A DNA stretch of 64,000 nt. It comes from Serinus canaria (Eukaryota; Chordata; Aves; Passeriformes; Fringillidae). The notes beneath the pieces were generated by a model, which was not told the origin of the DNA, searched no databases, and saw nothing but the letters and a program-made list of their open reading frames with translations. Shown piece after piece: positions 11,717-24,749 of this stretch. Location of the stretch: positions 32,579,093 through 32,643,092 of the forward strand of contig NC_066319.1 in the NCBI RefSeq assembly GCF_022539315.1, read 5' to 3'. The position numbers and the translations under genes are program-made. Position 1 is the first letter of the stretch. Each line of letters begins with the position of its first letter.

Positions 11717-13565
11717 ACTGAAATACCAGTTTTGTTATTCTGAGACCGTATTTATCTCACCAGGAGCCACTTTTCACTCAAAGGAATGTGGTTTGGCCAC
11801 ATCTCTTCAAGGAGTCACAGAATCTCTGTGGTTTTTATGAACTCTAATGTTTTCAGGATATCTGCTGTGAAAATTGTGCATCCACAAGAACTGAAGCTCT
11901 CTGGCAATCCCTGGAGGTAAGCAAGTCTGCATTTTGAAGTGTGAGTAGGAACAGTGATGAAAACATGAACATTTTTGTAACACATGTATGCAGCTCTGTT
12001 GAAAAATTTCTCCAGTCTCTGGGCTGCTTCTAATAGCAATGTAGGATGAAAATGTGATTGGAAACGTTAATAAATGGATATTAATAAATAATTAATAATA
12101 TCTGGAATACTGGCAAGATCTGGAGATACAGAAGAAGAAAAGACCAAGTTTTACCAAGAGTCATAGCTCTTGCAACTCAGAATGGATTTTTTTTAATGCT
12201 AGCTCAATAATCTTGATTTAGTCTTAATTTATAAATATTTGCTTAGCAGTCTGAATTTTCTTCCTTCAGGTGTGAAAAAAAGAGTGACAGTATTACAATG
12301 TTCGAGGCAGAATTTGGTCTTGGTGTCTTTCATTCCTTTCAGGAACTTTATTGACTTTTATTTCTTGAAACCTAGGTAAAAGTCCTGATTTTAATCTCTC
12401 ACTAAGGCCAGCAGTGCCCTCACTGGATCTTTGTTCTACAACAGCACCTCAACAAGTGCTTGCATTTCACTGAAGGAAGTGCAGCATGAGGATCTGTTTA
12501 CAGTCAAGCACAAAGTCACATATATTTGGGGAAGGAATGAATTTACATAAATGCTTAAGTGCTTTGTTGAAATAAGTCCAGCCCAGTAAATGTATGTAAA
12601 GATAACAGAATACAGGAGAAAATCCTCACCACGTGGAAAACTGAAACAACATTTCTAAGCTGAATGCAGCTTTACTGCAGGATTTGAGGGTAAAAACATA
12701 AACTGAGAAGTCATCCTTGGCAAATCTGAATGCAGCTTTATGTGTATGTATCTCTTTTGGTGTCTTAGCTGCTAAATACATAGTGGTGTTCAGCTGAGTT
12801 GAAATTTAGAGTGGTATATTTTGAAGGATTTTAATAAAGATGTCTTACTCTTTTAAATAACCTTTCATTAACAATAATGACAAATGCAACATTTGAAGAT
12901 GAGAAACTCAGATATTTCAAAATTATTTTTTTAATTGAAAATGAAATATTAAAAAGTTTTCCTTATGCCATTGTTATTACTCTCATTAAATGTTTTTTTT
13001 TTGTAATATTCCTAGGAGATCCTGACTACAAATAATTTTAGAATGAAACAGTATCACAGAAGCAAGACTCTACTCAATGAAAAAAGACTGTAGACAATGA
13101 TATATGCTAAAGCAAGGCTTCTCCACTAAGAATTATTATAAGTGACTTTGTGACATCATTGTGCCCTCATTGCCTAGGTAAGAAACAGTCATGTTAAATA
13201 TTTTTTGAAAAATAAAATTACAGAAGAGCTGCACAGCTGCACATGCATTATAATGTTCTGTGAAGTAAAATATTTTATATCTAATTTTTTCTTAATAATG
13301 CCCAAGAGAAAGATTTCATGATTAAACACTTTCACCGGAAGTTGTTTGACTACTTTCATTTAGAGTTTTCATTTAATTTAGAGTCATAATTAAATGTTAG
13401 CCAAATGCTAATGTTAATATTGGCAGGGGGAAGATTATTTCTGTGCAGGACAAGCAGCCCTGCAGGCTGTCAGTAAGGTGTGTCTCAAGATAAAGGCTAG
13501 CAAAATTCTCCAAGAAAGGTGATACAACAGGTGAAAGCCTGACTGCAGCAACTGAAGTCCAATTC
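11717..13565. other. Unique non-coding DNA
   Basis: I see no gene. A 15-bp sequence CTGAATGCAGCTTTA occurs at 12660-12674 and again at 12726-12740, a small local duplication. The longest frame is 74 codons (11815-12039, minus). Confidence 0.5.
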
Positions 13566-13635
13566 TTCCCAATTAATCAGAAAGATTTCAGGTCGATCAG
13601 TTTCCAATTAATCAGAAAGATTTCAGGTCTATTTC
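13566..13635. repeat. 35-bp tandem duplication
   Basis: Two adjacent 35-bp copies at 13566-13600 and 13601-13635 share AATTAATCAGAAAGATTTCA and the following GGTC exactly and diverge only at their edges. A recent local duplication. Confidence 0.9.
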
Positions 13636-15941
13636 CCACCATGTTGTAGGGCACAAAACTTTTTCTGGCTATTCAGAGTGATTTCTACTATTGCTAGCAT
13701 CTTGATGTCCATTTTAAAGGCTAAGATGAATTTTAATGGTATAAGTAATGAAAAAGGAGGGAATTCAAGACTGAGCTAACATAATAGACTATTCCTTATT
13801 TGTAAAGCTCTTACTAGATAAGTTATATGAATGACATATCCACAGCAGCACATTCATATCAGTTCAAGGGTATAATTAATAATAATAATAATAGTAATAT
13901 TGAGGACACTGTAGGGGAAAATCCTGCTGATTGTAGTGCATGTAGCTTTCTCTGAGCCCCTTCCTGCCTCACATATAGGCATATTTCTATTAAGATAAGG
14001 AGACTGAGCTCAAATCTTTGTTCTAAACCAGCAGCTGCAATGATTAGTGTGGGTTTTGCATATCAACATCATCCTGTATTAGAGGCATTTATTTTTTATA
14101 ATTCTTTTGGTATGGGCTCATTGGGAATATGCCCCTTGATTCTTTTCCCAAGAGCATACCATGGCAAGGGCTGCCAGGACTGCCACAGGCAAGGCAGCCA
14201 CAGAGCTAGCAAATTCTGAGGAGAGCTGCTTTAAGGAAATTCTCTCCCATTGGCACCAGGAAGCTGAAATTCAGAGAAGGCCATGTGAAATAATCAAAGC
14301 ATTGAGAAATGAGATCTGTAAGGAATGTTAAGAGGGATAAACATACGTGCTTTTGAGAAGAACTGGTTGAGTGGGAGGACAGGGAACATGAAAGCAATTT
14401 TACATAAAAACAGAGTGTAAAAATAGATATTCTGAAAGGAAAAAAAATCTTGATTTAATTAACTGTAGCTCACAACAAAGGAAGGAAGAGTCCAAAGCCT
14501 GCACATCTACACAGGTGGTGCTATTAAAAGTAGAATTTGTTCACTGCAAACAGTATGGAAAATAATAATATATTATAAAACGCAAAATAAAACCAAAAAT
14601 GCACGTTACTTACATAGATATAAACCAAACACAGACACACATATATAAGACAGATATATAAAATATCATATTGTGGGTTCTCAGGATTGCATTTTTATTG
14701 TGTTTGGCATTGTACCAAATGAATTTCTCTAAAAATATTCTGCTGTTTGTCCTCTCTTTTTTCTGTTTACAAAAAAACCTGTCTTGTATTTCTTTATCAT
14801 TACTGAATAGTTTACAGGTTTCTTCTTCTTTTTTGTTAGAATGGTCCATGGCAAAAAAACCCTTTGAAACTGGTTAAAACTCATACAATGTTTGGACATA
14901 TGAGTACAGTATGTGTAATAAAATTCAGTTATAATATTATTATAGAATGATGAAGTCTCTATAAGTTAAACGTATAGATACGGGATTAACCTATCATTTT
15001 GCATTTTGAGGACATTTTTTCTGCTACCTTTCATGGGGTTTATGTCATCTTAATATGTCAGATTATCATTTGACCAGTCAATGATTTTGAATTGATACAG
15101 TTTTTATTATAAGATGAAAAGGCAATTCTTACACATACTACTTTTTTGTGTTAGGTTACCTTTTACAATGTTTTATAATGTTCATACTTAAATTAAAGAA
15201 TAAGCCTATCAGTTAAAAATGGGAACCAATTTTTTATTTTGTTTATTTTCAACGACTTGTGATTACATGTGATTTTTATGACATTGATTCAACTAACGAG
15301 CTATTGAACATTATCTGTGAGATTTCAGCACCAGCGAAAAACAGGTTTAACTCACTTTTTTTGCACATTACAATGAAAAAGAAATTCTATCTCCTTAAGA
15401 GAGGTCCAGAATTTTTACTCTCTCTGAATATCTCCCAATGGTATCTGAACCATGCTAGCACTCCCTATATGGAGATTAAATAAAATAAAATTTATCCTCA
15501 GATAAATATCAGATGGGGATCCTAAGACGCCCTTCAGGATCCATAAGCAACAGTCAGGAAATTGCCTTCTGTGCATTAAAATTAGAAAATTAAAGAAATG
15601 TAAATACCTAAGAAATAAAATTGGTATTTTATATAAGTAAAACTATACAAATCACATATAAGAATATCTGTGGAATTTTTAGAGATACTTACTTGGCCTG
15701 CTTCCAATATTTTAGTTGAAATTGCCTTAAAGAATTTGATTTGGTTTAGAAAAAAATATCCAAAGTTGGTTCTTTATGTAAATTTCTGGCTGGAAGAGAG
15801 TACAAAGTAGTGACAGCATTATTTGTCAATGTCCTCCAGTGATTGTTAGCAATGCATTCTTGCACATATTGTTTCAGACAAAAAAATTAGTATTTTGCAT
15901 TAGCAGAGGATAATTAGGCAATAAGATACAAAAGAGAGTAG
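13636..15941. other. Unique AT-rich non-coding DNA
   Basis: Contains an (AAT)n run at 13873-13901 and AT-rich stretches near 14560-14660. Open frames of 60-79 codons on both strands around 14610-14877 overlap each other and have no recognisable domain. Confidence 0.55.
13873..13901. repeat. (AAT)n microsatellite
   Basis: About nine AAT/TAA triplets with one AGT interruption. Confidence 0.85.
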
Positions 15942-16032
15942 GGTTATCATGAGATAAACACACACATGGGGTGTTATGAGGCACAGCCAAGTATCTGCAA
16001 TCCCTCCAGGGTATGATTATCTCGTGATAACC
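15942..16032. repeat. 91-bp unit with 16-bp inverted ends
   Basis: GGTTATCATGAGATAA (15942-15957) is inverted at 16017-16032 with one mismatch (CGAGA for TGAGA). Each end is itself partly palindromic (TTATC..GATAA). A second stem, CTCCAGGGT (16004-16012) with ACCCTGGAG (16037-16045), encloses the right end. The arrangement resembles a very small inverted-repeat transposon. I see no clear flanking duplication. Confidence 0.6.
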
Positions 16033-16481
16033 GCACACCCTGGAGTTGCCTTATTGCTATTATAAAATATCTTTATTATAGGAAGAAATGCACATTTTTG
16101 TGCTGAAAGAAGACGAAGGTGGCAATTTAGAATGCTGAACAGCAGTTTCAGCTGAGCTGTGTGGTTTACATAGATTAATCTATCCCATTGGAATGTTTCC
16201 TCAGCCAAAAAAATGTTCCCTAAATCCAAGCAGTCATAATCTGTAGTGATGTGCAGCTATTTGGAGTATTTGACAAATTCCCTCCTTGGTTCTTATGCTG
16301 TTCATTTGACTGCAACATATGCACACAACAATATGAAGAGATGGAGAGGTGTGAACAGGACAGTGAACATTCTGAATGTTTAAAATATTTCTAAAGTCTG
16401 GATACTTCCATTTTACTTTCATGCAAATTTTGTGTAAGCTCTGGAAAGCTTCGGAGAGTTGAATAATGCATCTAAAGCTAA

Positions 16482-16974
16482 TTGAAAACTATCAGGAGAT
16501 GGAGGTTCCAAAGTAGGAACAATGCCAATAGAGCTTTAAAAGCTGGGAAACTGATGAGCCAGGGAGAAGTGAGAAGCCCTTTCCAAGTGGCATGGCTGTT
16601 TTTCTACCAGATACAGAGAAGTGATGCCAGAAGGGGAAAAGACAGCTGGATAAATACACACTGGTTTCTTCGTATGAAATTGGAGTTTTGCCCCTGTCAT
16701 CAGTGGACAGAAGCCATGAGAATACTTAGCAGCAGTCCTATGCCTAATAGCTTTGTCCATGTGAATGGCCTCACTGAATTTACAGTCTTGCTTCCTCTCT
16801 TTGTAGGTACCGTTTGGGAGCAAAACCGACTTGGTCGGGCTCAAGGTCGATGTTAACTGTTCTGATGACATGCTCAAAAGAAACAAATTTTGTCCCTATA
16901 TCTGCATTTCAACAAGTGGTAGGTTTGTTGTATGTCCTGTTAGTCATCGATTCTTCATGAACAATTATGCCTAA
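16482..16974 (+). other. Candidate exon region with CpG-bearing open frame
   Basis: A pyrimidine-rich acceptor (TTGCTTCCTCTCTTTGTAG) ends at 16806. From 16807 a frame stays open for 55 codons to TAA at 16972-16974, and AATAAA follows at 17101. The first 50 bases carry four CpGs in an otherwise CpG-poor window, and third positions are GC-rich over about 26 codons (PFGSKTDLVGLKVD...). An unrelated plus frame (124 codons, 16482-16856) and a minus frame (116 codons, 16536-16886) are also open across it. I recognise no protein family. A similar 55-codon frame after a strong acceptor at 36899 has no CpGs, which shows such runs can be chance. Confidence 0.25.
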
Positions 16975-19900
16975 GGATTTATTTCCATTCTGTCATTTAA
17001 TTCTTTATGAAAATCATCATCGTATTCCAATGCAACAGAAAGAACTTCATGGAGCATTCTCTTTCTGTAAGTTTGTATTATTGAACATATTTTAGGAAGA
17101 AATAAACATTGAAATAGCTCATAAATTGTGTGTTAAAACATAATCAATATTTGTATTCATGTTTGGGCATAAAAAACACACAAAGAAAGCCTTGTAGAAT
17201 TTATTTCTGCTTAGAAACTTGTACTTTGGCCTTCAAAATGTGTCAGCTTTAATTTAAGATTGGTGTTTAATATAGAATATGGAGATCAATGCAATTGATT
17301 TGATTGAATAAAAAAGTCCTTGAAAGGATATATGGCGCACATTTTTAAATGCAACAAGCCCAATAATTGGTTTAAATGTAAAAATAAATTGTATCTAGAG
17401 ATATCTATCCCAGCCAGGGGTGATGTTTTATTGGTTTTTGCATTTTACTAACTGATGTGCTTTCATGTAAAATCAATATTGTGCAGTCAAATATATTTTG
17501 CTTTGTTGTGTAGTAGGTTCAGTTACCTAAAATATAATTTTGAACATGGCACAACTAAACTTTATTTTATAGTAAACCTTTTGTGCAGAAATGAAGGGAA
17601 AATGTAAAAAGACGCTTTTAGCTTCCTAAATTTTCTATGGAGTGCCTTGCATAATGTATAGATTTTTCATGTGCTTCTGCAGCATTTTACTTTGCTAACT
17701 CTCAGCCTTTTTAATTAAGTCCCTAGCCATTCCTCTGCAAGTAATTGCCATCTGTGGAATATTAGACACCATTTCAAGTGATGCATACGTACCTGCTTAG
17801 CAGAGCTGTGCAAAACTAGGCATCATACTTTCTACCTGTACTGAAACTGAAAATGCATTTGCATTCACTTTTTTTTAACCTATCATGAAGAGAAAATCTA
17901 TTTTTCCATTTAGTCAGTGTTGACACTTTTAATACAACTGTAAAGCAGCTTTTTTATAAGAATCCTACAACTCATACAATTCATAGTTTTTTTCTTTTTA
18001 ATAATTATGTCTTCCTCATGACTGGGGAGAGCTGAAGTCAAAAAGGGAACCTGACATATCTCACTTTATTAGGTTACCTAAATGATCAGAGAAATCCCAT
18101 TGCCACTACAGATAATGTCAGCAAAGGCAGAATGTTATACAAGAGAATTCTAATGGATACAATTCTTCAGTTCAACAGGATACAGTCAATACAATTAGTT
18201 TAAAATGGCCATTAAACATCTGCTGGTTTTCTTAAAGTTTGTACCTCTCTCATCATTAAGGAAAACAGATTATTTGAAAAAGCTGTTAGCGTCCAAAGGA
18301 GAAATTTATTTCAAAGATTTATTTCAATGTGTTTCATGATACACAGATTGAAGAAAGCTTTGAAGAAAAGGGATTTTTGTATGTACTATTCTAGGGAAGC
18401 AGAATTTTATGTCTTTTTGTCCTCAACCTCCAAATTACAGTGCTCTGTCCAGTTTTATTTTCCCTACTCCAGGATGATGAATAGAGATAGGCTATTTTTC
18501 CTCATCTTTCCTCTCTCTCAGTGGTCTTGAGGAGGTAGGTAAAATTTTGTGGCTTGCTTTGCAAAGCTGTAATTATTGTGGAGACCCACATTTCCCCATT
18601 AAAAAAAAAAAAAAAAAAAAAAAGATGTTTTCTGCACCATGAAGTTTGCATACAGAAAATTGGTATTTCTAACTACTTCTTCCAACCCTACAATTCTGAA
18701 ACACTCAAAAGGTTTTTTTTTTAAAAAAGTAATAGACAGAGAAAGTAAATATACACACTGCTTATTGAATTCAACAGAGCAGAGAATTTTTTCTGAACTA
18801 GCGATCTCGTAGACCAGTTTTACACTTTTTAGTCATGCCTTAAAACAATTGAGCACATGCCATAAACATCGAGTTGCTGGAAAATGAAGAGTCGTGAACC
18901 ATTCAGAACCCAAGTGAACTAATATGTCAGAATGTTATAGCTTCAGAATGTGTGAAGTGAATCCTAAAGCCACTTTGGTCAAGGAGTTTTTGAAAGATAT
19001 TTGCATAAAGACATACATTCTTTCAAACAAAAGATTACCGGGACATGGAATGCTGGTTTTTAGAGAGACTTTGCTAAAGAAAGAGAAATAGGCTTGAATC
19101 TGTTTAAATCAAACCTTAAGCAATATTTAGAGCTACTTGGATAGGGATATATTATTATGCAATTCATTACGGTCAAAATGTTACATGTCTGTTACTGCTG
19201 TCATAGACAAAAAATTATTTTTCCCTCCTGTCTTGGCTAAAACCCAACAAACAGAGAAGCTGAGCAGGAAACTTAGATTGATGAGGGCAATGGTAACTAG
19301 AGAGAATATTTGAATAGATGTAATGAGAAAAAGCAAGCTTTGCAAATTACACCACTTGCCTTGAAAACCAACCTGTTCAAAGAGTTACAGAATAGTATTC
19401 AAATGGAAGGAAAATGTCCCCAGAGCATGAAGACTTCTAGTGCAAATTCTTTAAACTGCTAAGGACAATGAAATTTGTAAAAGTCTATGGAAAAACTAAG
19501 AACTAAGAATTTCCTTTTGGTTGAGGTTCATCAAGCTACAAGTTTATCCAATCCTGATTGAATGGGGTCTTATTTGGGGAAGGGGACAAGGCTTAAGGCA
19601 AAAATATAATCCATCTAATAATATGTGTGCCACGGCACAACTTTCACATACCATAATGTCACAGTTACAAAACCACAAAAAAAAATTCCATAGAAAAGAT
19701 CCTTCCATCTGGAATCGTTGAGATTCTTTAATTATTGCACCCCTTCACTGCCAGTTATACCAGGAAAGGGGTGCCACGGTGAGGAATATCTTTTACTACC
19801 TTCACGTGTTATCAGCTGCTGGTGCTGCAGCCTTCACATCTTCCTCAGTGGTGTCATTCAACAGTTCAGGAAACATTCAACAGTCCTGAAGGCAGACATT

Positions 19901-20439
19901 TTTCATATGCTCTAGCACAAAACAATGGCACTTCGACAGTGACCTACTGGTTAACTTTGGTCAGAGTTTTGTACCTTTATAGAGTAAGAAGTGAAACACA
20001 ACAAGGTCATATTTACTGTCCTACAAAATCTGCTGGCTGGTGGATTAGCTCACCAGCACTAATTAGCATTAGTTCATTCCTGGAATGTGAAAAAAGCCCA
20101 TGAAATTATATTTTTCATCACCAACAATAAACCCAGGACAGGCCCAATGACTGAAAAAGATCATGGTGGTAAATCTTGCATTCCCCACACCTTCCACCAA
20201 CTGAAGCTCTATTTTCTGCTCATGTAAGTGTAGGTGCCAAGGGAGAGATTTCAGTTAAGAGATCCTTCAGGCACTTACACTGGGTTTTTTAGGGGGAGAT
20301 AATTGATTGAAGGAAAAGCCTTGGATTCTAATTAGAAGTATCTAGAAAAGTTTCTTAAGTATGTGCATGTGAAGGAATATTTACAATTCCAATGAAAATA
20401 AGTAAGAGACATATAAAAGTGAGGTTCACATCTTTCACA
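16975..20439. other. Mostly unique DNA with possibly constrained patches
   Basis: I see no gene. A stretch at about 17690-17870 has mixed composition and dense motif-like words (TTTAATTAAG, ATGCATTTGCATTCA with an octamer-like ATTTGCAT). A homeodomain-type cluster (CACTAATTAGCATTAG) followed by GGAATGTG lies at 20056-20090. Both could be regulatory, but conservation cannot be judged from one sequence. The open frames at 19521-20103 are 93 codons or fewer, overlap and are not recognised. Confidence 0.4.
18601..18623. repeat. (A)23 homopolymer
   Basis: Twenty-three uninterrupted A. No AATAAA at the usual distance and no recognisable retro-copy upstream, so I call it a simple repeat, not a processed-pseudogene tail. 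Confidence 0.9.
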
Positions 20440-20474
20440 CTCTCTTTCTCTTTCCCTTTCTCTTTCTCTTTCTT
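20440..20474. repeat. (CTTT)n pyrimidine tract
   Basis: Pure C/T run of TCTTTC units ending in CTTTCTTCAG. It also reads as a strong polypyrimidine/acceptor-like sequence, but no open frame of interest follows. Confidence 0.85.
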
Positions 20475-23400
20475 CAGCGAGTAAAACTAGAAAGACCCTA
20501 AGCCACTGAGTGGAGCCCTTTGCTTCTCCAGAGACTGCATTATTTTGCTCTTTCAGAAATGCCAAGACCTTCCCAGAAGCCGACTCTCCCATGTTCTTCC
20601 ATTGGAAGATAGACCCAGAAACTATGACAGCTGGAAAGTTTCTTTTCTCCTCTAAATGGATTTTGGCATCAGTGAATGTTTTTTAAATTTATCCTATCTT
20701 TAAATGGCTCTTTTCACTGCCATGTATACCATGATTTTTTTGTAGGCAGTAACCATATTTCCTTTCAACCTCAAAAGCCATGATTGAAAAACTGCTCTCA
20801 AAAGACAAGGCTTTCTGTTTCATTGATTATATTTGTTTGACAATTATCTTGCAGTGTAGAATTATCTGAATTATCTAGGTTTTAATGAGAATTAAGTCAA
20901 TTGCATTTATTTTATCTATGAGGTCTGTAACCTTTTCATCTTTGTGATTATAGTTTTGGTAAACCCACACTGCATTTCAACCTTCTTACACTTTATATCT
21001 AAATTTTTTTAGCTTTTTGTCATAAAGTCTTCCCTTCCTCATTTCATAATTAAATAGCATCATGCTTAGTTTTCTTCTAAAAATATCACCCTTTTAATTT
21101 CATGTACAGTTCTTTTAGAAATCTGAGAGGGAGATGATCCTGTTTTCAGCAGGCAAACACTTTCTGTTCCAGGGAGAGCAGCCCACAAGTTCACAAGCAG
21201 TGATGCATGGTGGTTTTTGGTACAAACTTACTGCACACAGAAAAAGCCTGACCCAGTCAGGATACAGCCACTGATCAATAAAACAGTATTTAACAGTGAG
21301 AGTTTTTGTTTCCACATCAGATACATCAGAGTTTGATGCCACTACCATGCTTACATAGGAATATGTTAAAGAGAAGGAATAATGACAGGAAAAACTGTTT
21401 TATAATGTGTGAGGTTGAACTGCAGACCTGATACCCAAAAATGCAAATTGTGCCTCTTCCTTACACTGAACTTATCAGATGTGCAATAATTCAGGAATTG
21501 GTCAGAAATCATTTAGTCTATTCATTTATACAAAAGGCTTTTATGCTTTGATACATGAAAGATAATGATTAATTTTCTCAACAAACCAGCAAATACCATC
21601 AACTTTCCACTTTCATCTTCTTACTTTTAAAAGTAGAAAAAATGAAGGCAGACACTGGCTGGGCTAGAAGACTATGATACTAAAATGGCCTTTATTTGCT
21701 TCTCATATGCTTGTTACATATTTGTATTCTTGGGTATAATTGTACAGTGGCTTTGCAGTGTTGAAGAATTTGTCATTTTTGAAAAAAGGAAATAGTTACT
21801 TCTGTAATGGCTCATTGATCAAGCCAGTTGAATGGATGGATTCCTCACCAGGGACTGTTGATCCAAGGAGGAGAGTTTCCTTTGCTTCTTGTTTTGTAGC
21901 CAGAAAAAATGCCACTAGTTTATATTCAGATCTCAGTGGAAATATTGCTAAAAAACTTTAGAAAGACATAAAAGTTTTTAAATCAGGTTTTAAATTGTAA
22001 AACTACAGTTTTCAGTTGCAGCGATTTCCTGTATATCCCTGGCAAAATGTTGGTTTCAGTGGTGATGCATCAGGGAGAAATTTAGTGCAGAAAGAAAAAG
22101 ATGTTGGTCCGTGGTGCTTTTGTAACCATTGAAATGTAGTCTGACTCAATAGAACAAGGAAGACTGCTGTGCTTCACAACCCAGGTCACCCAAGTGATTA
22201 GGTCTACATTTTTTCATACCATCTACCTGCACATTCCTTTAATAATAATTTTTTTCTAATACAACTAAGAGGAAGAGATTTTCATGGACTTTGATGTCCT
22301 TATTGCAATATCTTTAGCTGAAACTAGAGAAACTCATCTGTAATTATTAATACTATACAAATACAAATCACAGTTACTAGAAAATTACTTTCAAACACAC
22401 CTATAGGTAGCAACTTTGGTAGCAAAGGAGTTTATGAGGTATGTTTTCTAACTAATAAATTATTTTACATTTTATTTATATATGGTTTTTAACAGTCACT
22501 GGGTGTTTATGTATTCAGTATTAAAAAATTATTATTTCAAATATTTTGCTGCATATCACATGCTAAATTCCCATTTAATAAATGTAATTGACGAAGGTAA
22601 TTAAAAAATGGCATAGTTGATTTGGCTAAAAATAAAAATAGTTCTGATGATACAATATTCTAAGTGTTTCTTTAGAATAACTATCTTACCTATGTAATGG
22701 TGGTTTTTTTAGAAAGAATGGACAGAACAGAAACATGCATGTAAGCTACTTTAAGCACATGTCTATTTGACTATTTAAAGCTCCAGTCATAATTAGGCTG
22801 GGGCTTTCCAGTTACTCCAACAGACAGAAGATATAATGATACACAGTGGTTGGCCTTTTTTTAGTTTTGAAACTTTCCTTCCCTCCAGCCGTGAGCTGTA
22901 ATGTGTTCTGTTGAATATAGCTAAATGAGTGGCTTCTGCCATGATTAAAGGGGACAAAACCCCCTCACTGCCACCACTGAAGCAGCAAAATTAATGACAG
23001 AATTGACAGAAAATGAAACCTTTCCTCAACATCTCTTCTTATCTTCTTTAATGGGGATATTTGCAGTAACATTGATTGTATGAAGAACATTATTTTCTTG
23101 ATTTGCGGTCTAGACTAGATATTGCTACGCCTGGGACTCCTAAGATTGATCTACATCTGACTTAGATCAAGCAGATCCCCTGTGGTGCTTTGCCTGGTCT
23201 TATTACCTCTGCTGCTAGATGGCCTGCCTTGCTCAGGGAAGATTGTTTCTTTCTCTTTTCCCATCTGGACTGCCTGCTAGAAGTTGAAAGTGAGCAGGAA
23301 AGGTCCAGGTTTCAGCCCCAAACCTTTGCCATCCTTGTGCCTGCATTGCCTCTGCAGCTATTCACAGCCAATGGCTCTAACAGCCTGGATGTCATTGCTC

Positions 23401-24714
23401 CAGTAAAGAGCAGCCCCTCAGCCCTGGCTCAGCTCAGCTGCTGATTGCTCTGTCACACACTACCTTGATTCTCTCACTGGGTGTCAAGACGCTGCAGCAG
23501 AATGAATGCTCTAATTCACAATGAAAGTTACAATCACAAGACAAAATGGAAATGATAATTTGATACTGACAGATCCCCAACCTGGCATTGACTGTGCAGA
23601 ATTTCCCCCGCCTCCTTTCTTCAGCTGTCTCCTTTTCATTTCAAGGACAAACTTTGGCATACCCAGTCACTGTTATTTACAAATTACCTGTGGCTGATAC
23701 AACAACAAGGCAGAAAGCAGAAGCCACTCCCTGTTTGGCATTTGAGTGATTGTAACAAAGTGGTGGTGTTTGAATACTGCTTCTATCAATGTCACAAACA
23801 TGACAGTCATTTTTAGACCAGAATACAGAAGTAATTTTTTTCAAAAAGACCTGTTAATATTAGCTTGTATTTGAGAAGGCTAAATGAATACAGTAATGTG
23901 TTTTGAAGGTGCCATTACAAGAATGCTATCTGACTTGCGCAATAAAGGTCAAAGATTCCATTCTTCCCATAGCATACAGTAACCCACAGAGGCATAATGG
24001 ATTGTCTCATGGAAACCCACCCACTTTGATTTAGAGATTCCAAGTGATGAAAAAGATTACTCTATCGCTTGAAAAATTGTTGCAATAGTTAATTGTCCTC
24101 ACCATCAAAAATTAACTTTTATTTCCAAGTTGGGCTTTGCTGACTTCTACCTGTCATTGGACATTATGTTTTTGTTTGCAAGATGAAACAACGCTCTAAA
24201 GCAATTTCTATTTAGATAATAACAGACTACAGAAAATTTTCCTTTCTTTTAACTTCTGTGATTATTCCAATAAACTATTTTCCTGATAGAATCATGAAAG
24301 GAAAAGGTGAGTTGTGACCAAATACAGTGAAATAAATTGTATTTCAGACTGCTACTTATAACAATGTGCTTACTAAAGAAACATCTCCAGTAGTTAGCCA
24401 GCCACCCACTCCAATCTTAACTTATGTTTGGGAGTAAATTATTTTCTTTAGCATCTTGTTGCATTATTTCCTTCAATATTATATGACCTTAACAGTTTAT
24501 CTATGGGTTGTTCAATGCTCAGAACTCGTTTGATTTGGTTTTATGTGCAGAAAAAAAAAAAAGGCTTGAAATATTAGTTTGGGTCTGGGTTTTTTTAACT
24601 AGCAACAACTAATCAGTTTGCAGATAGATAATATGCATATAAAATAAATTTTTTCATTGGTTGACTTGATGATTTCTAGTTAAAGGTTTTGTATTCCCAA
24701 AGCATAACACCTTT
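20475..24714. other. Mostly unique DNA
   Basis: I see no gene or clear transposon. The stretch 23430-23770 (from the CTCAGCTCAGCTGCTG area to TTTGAGTGATTGTAAC) has balanced composition, no repeats and little low-complexity DNA. It reads like conserved non-coding sequence, but this is an impression only. Frames are 84 codons or fewer (23190-23444). Confidence 0.4.
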
Positions 24715-24749
24715 AGTTTTTTGGTTTTTTGGGTTTTTTTTTTTTTTGG
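24715..24749. repeat. T/G-rich tract with (T)14
   Basis: TTTTTTGGTTTTTTGGG followed by fourteen T. Same composition class as the tract at 11634-11716. Confidence 0.85.

Noticed and set aside
18540..18640. (A)23 as the tail of a processed pseudogene or SINE
   Set aside because: No poly-A signal at normal spacing, no recognisable transcript upstream and no flanking duplication found.
18676..18710. CTTCCAACCCTACAATTCTGA as a CR1 plus-strand tail
   Set aside because: About 20 bases resemble the CR1 end, but nothing upstream matches and the octamer tail is missing.
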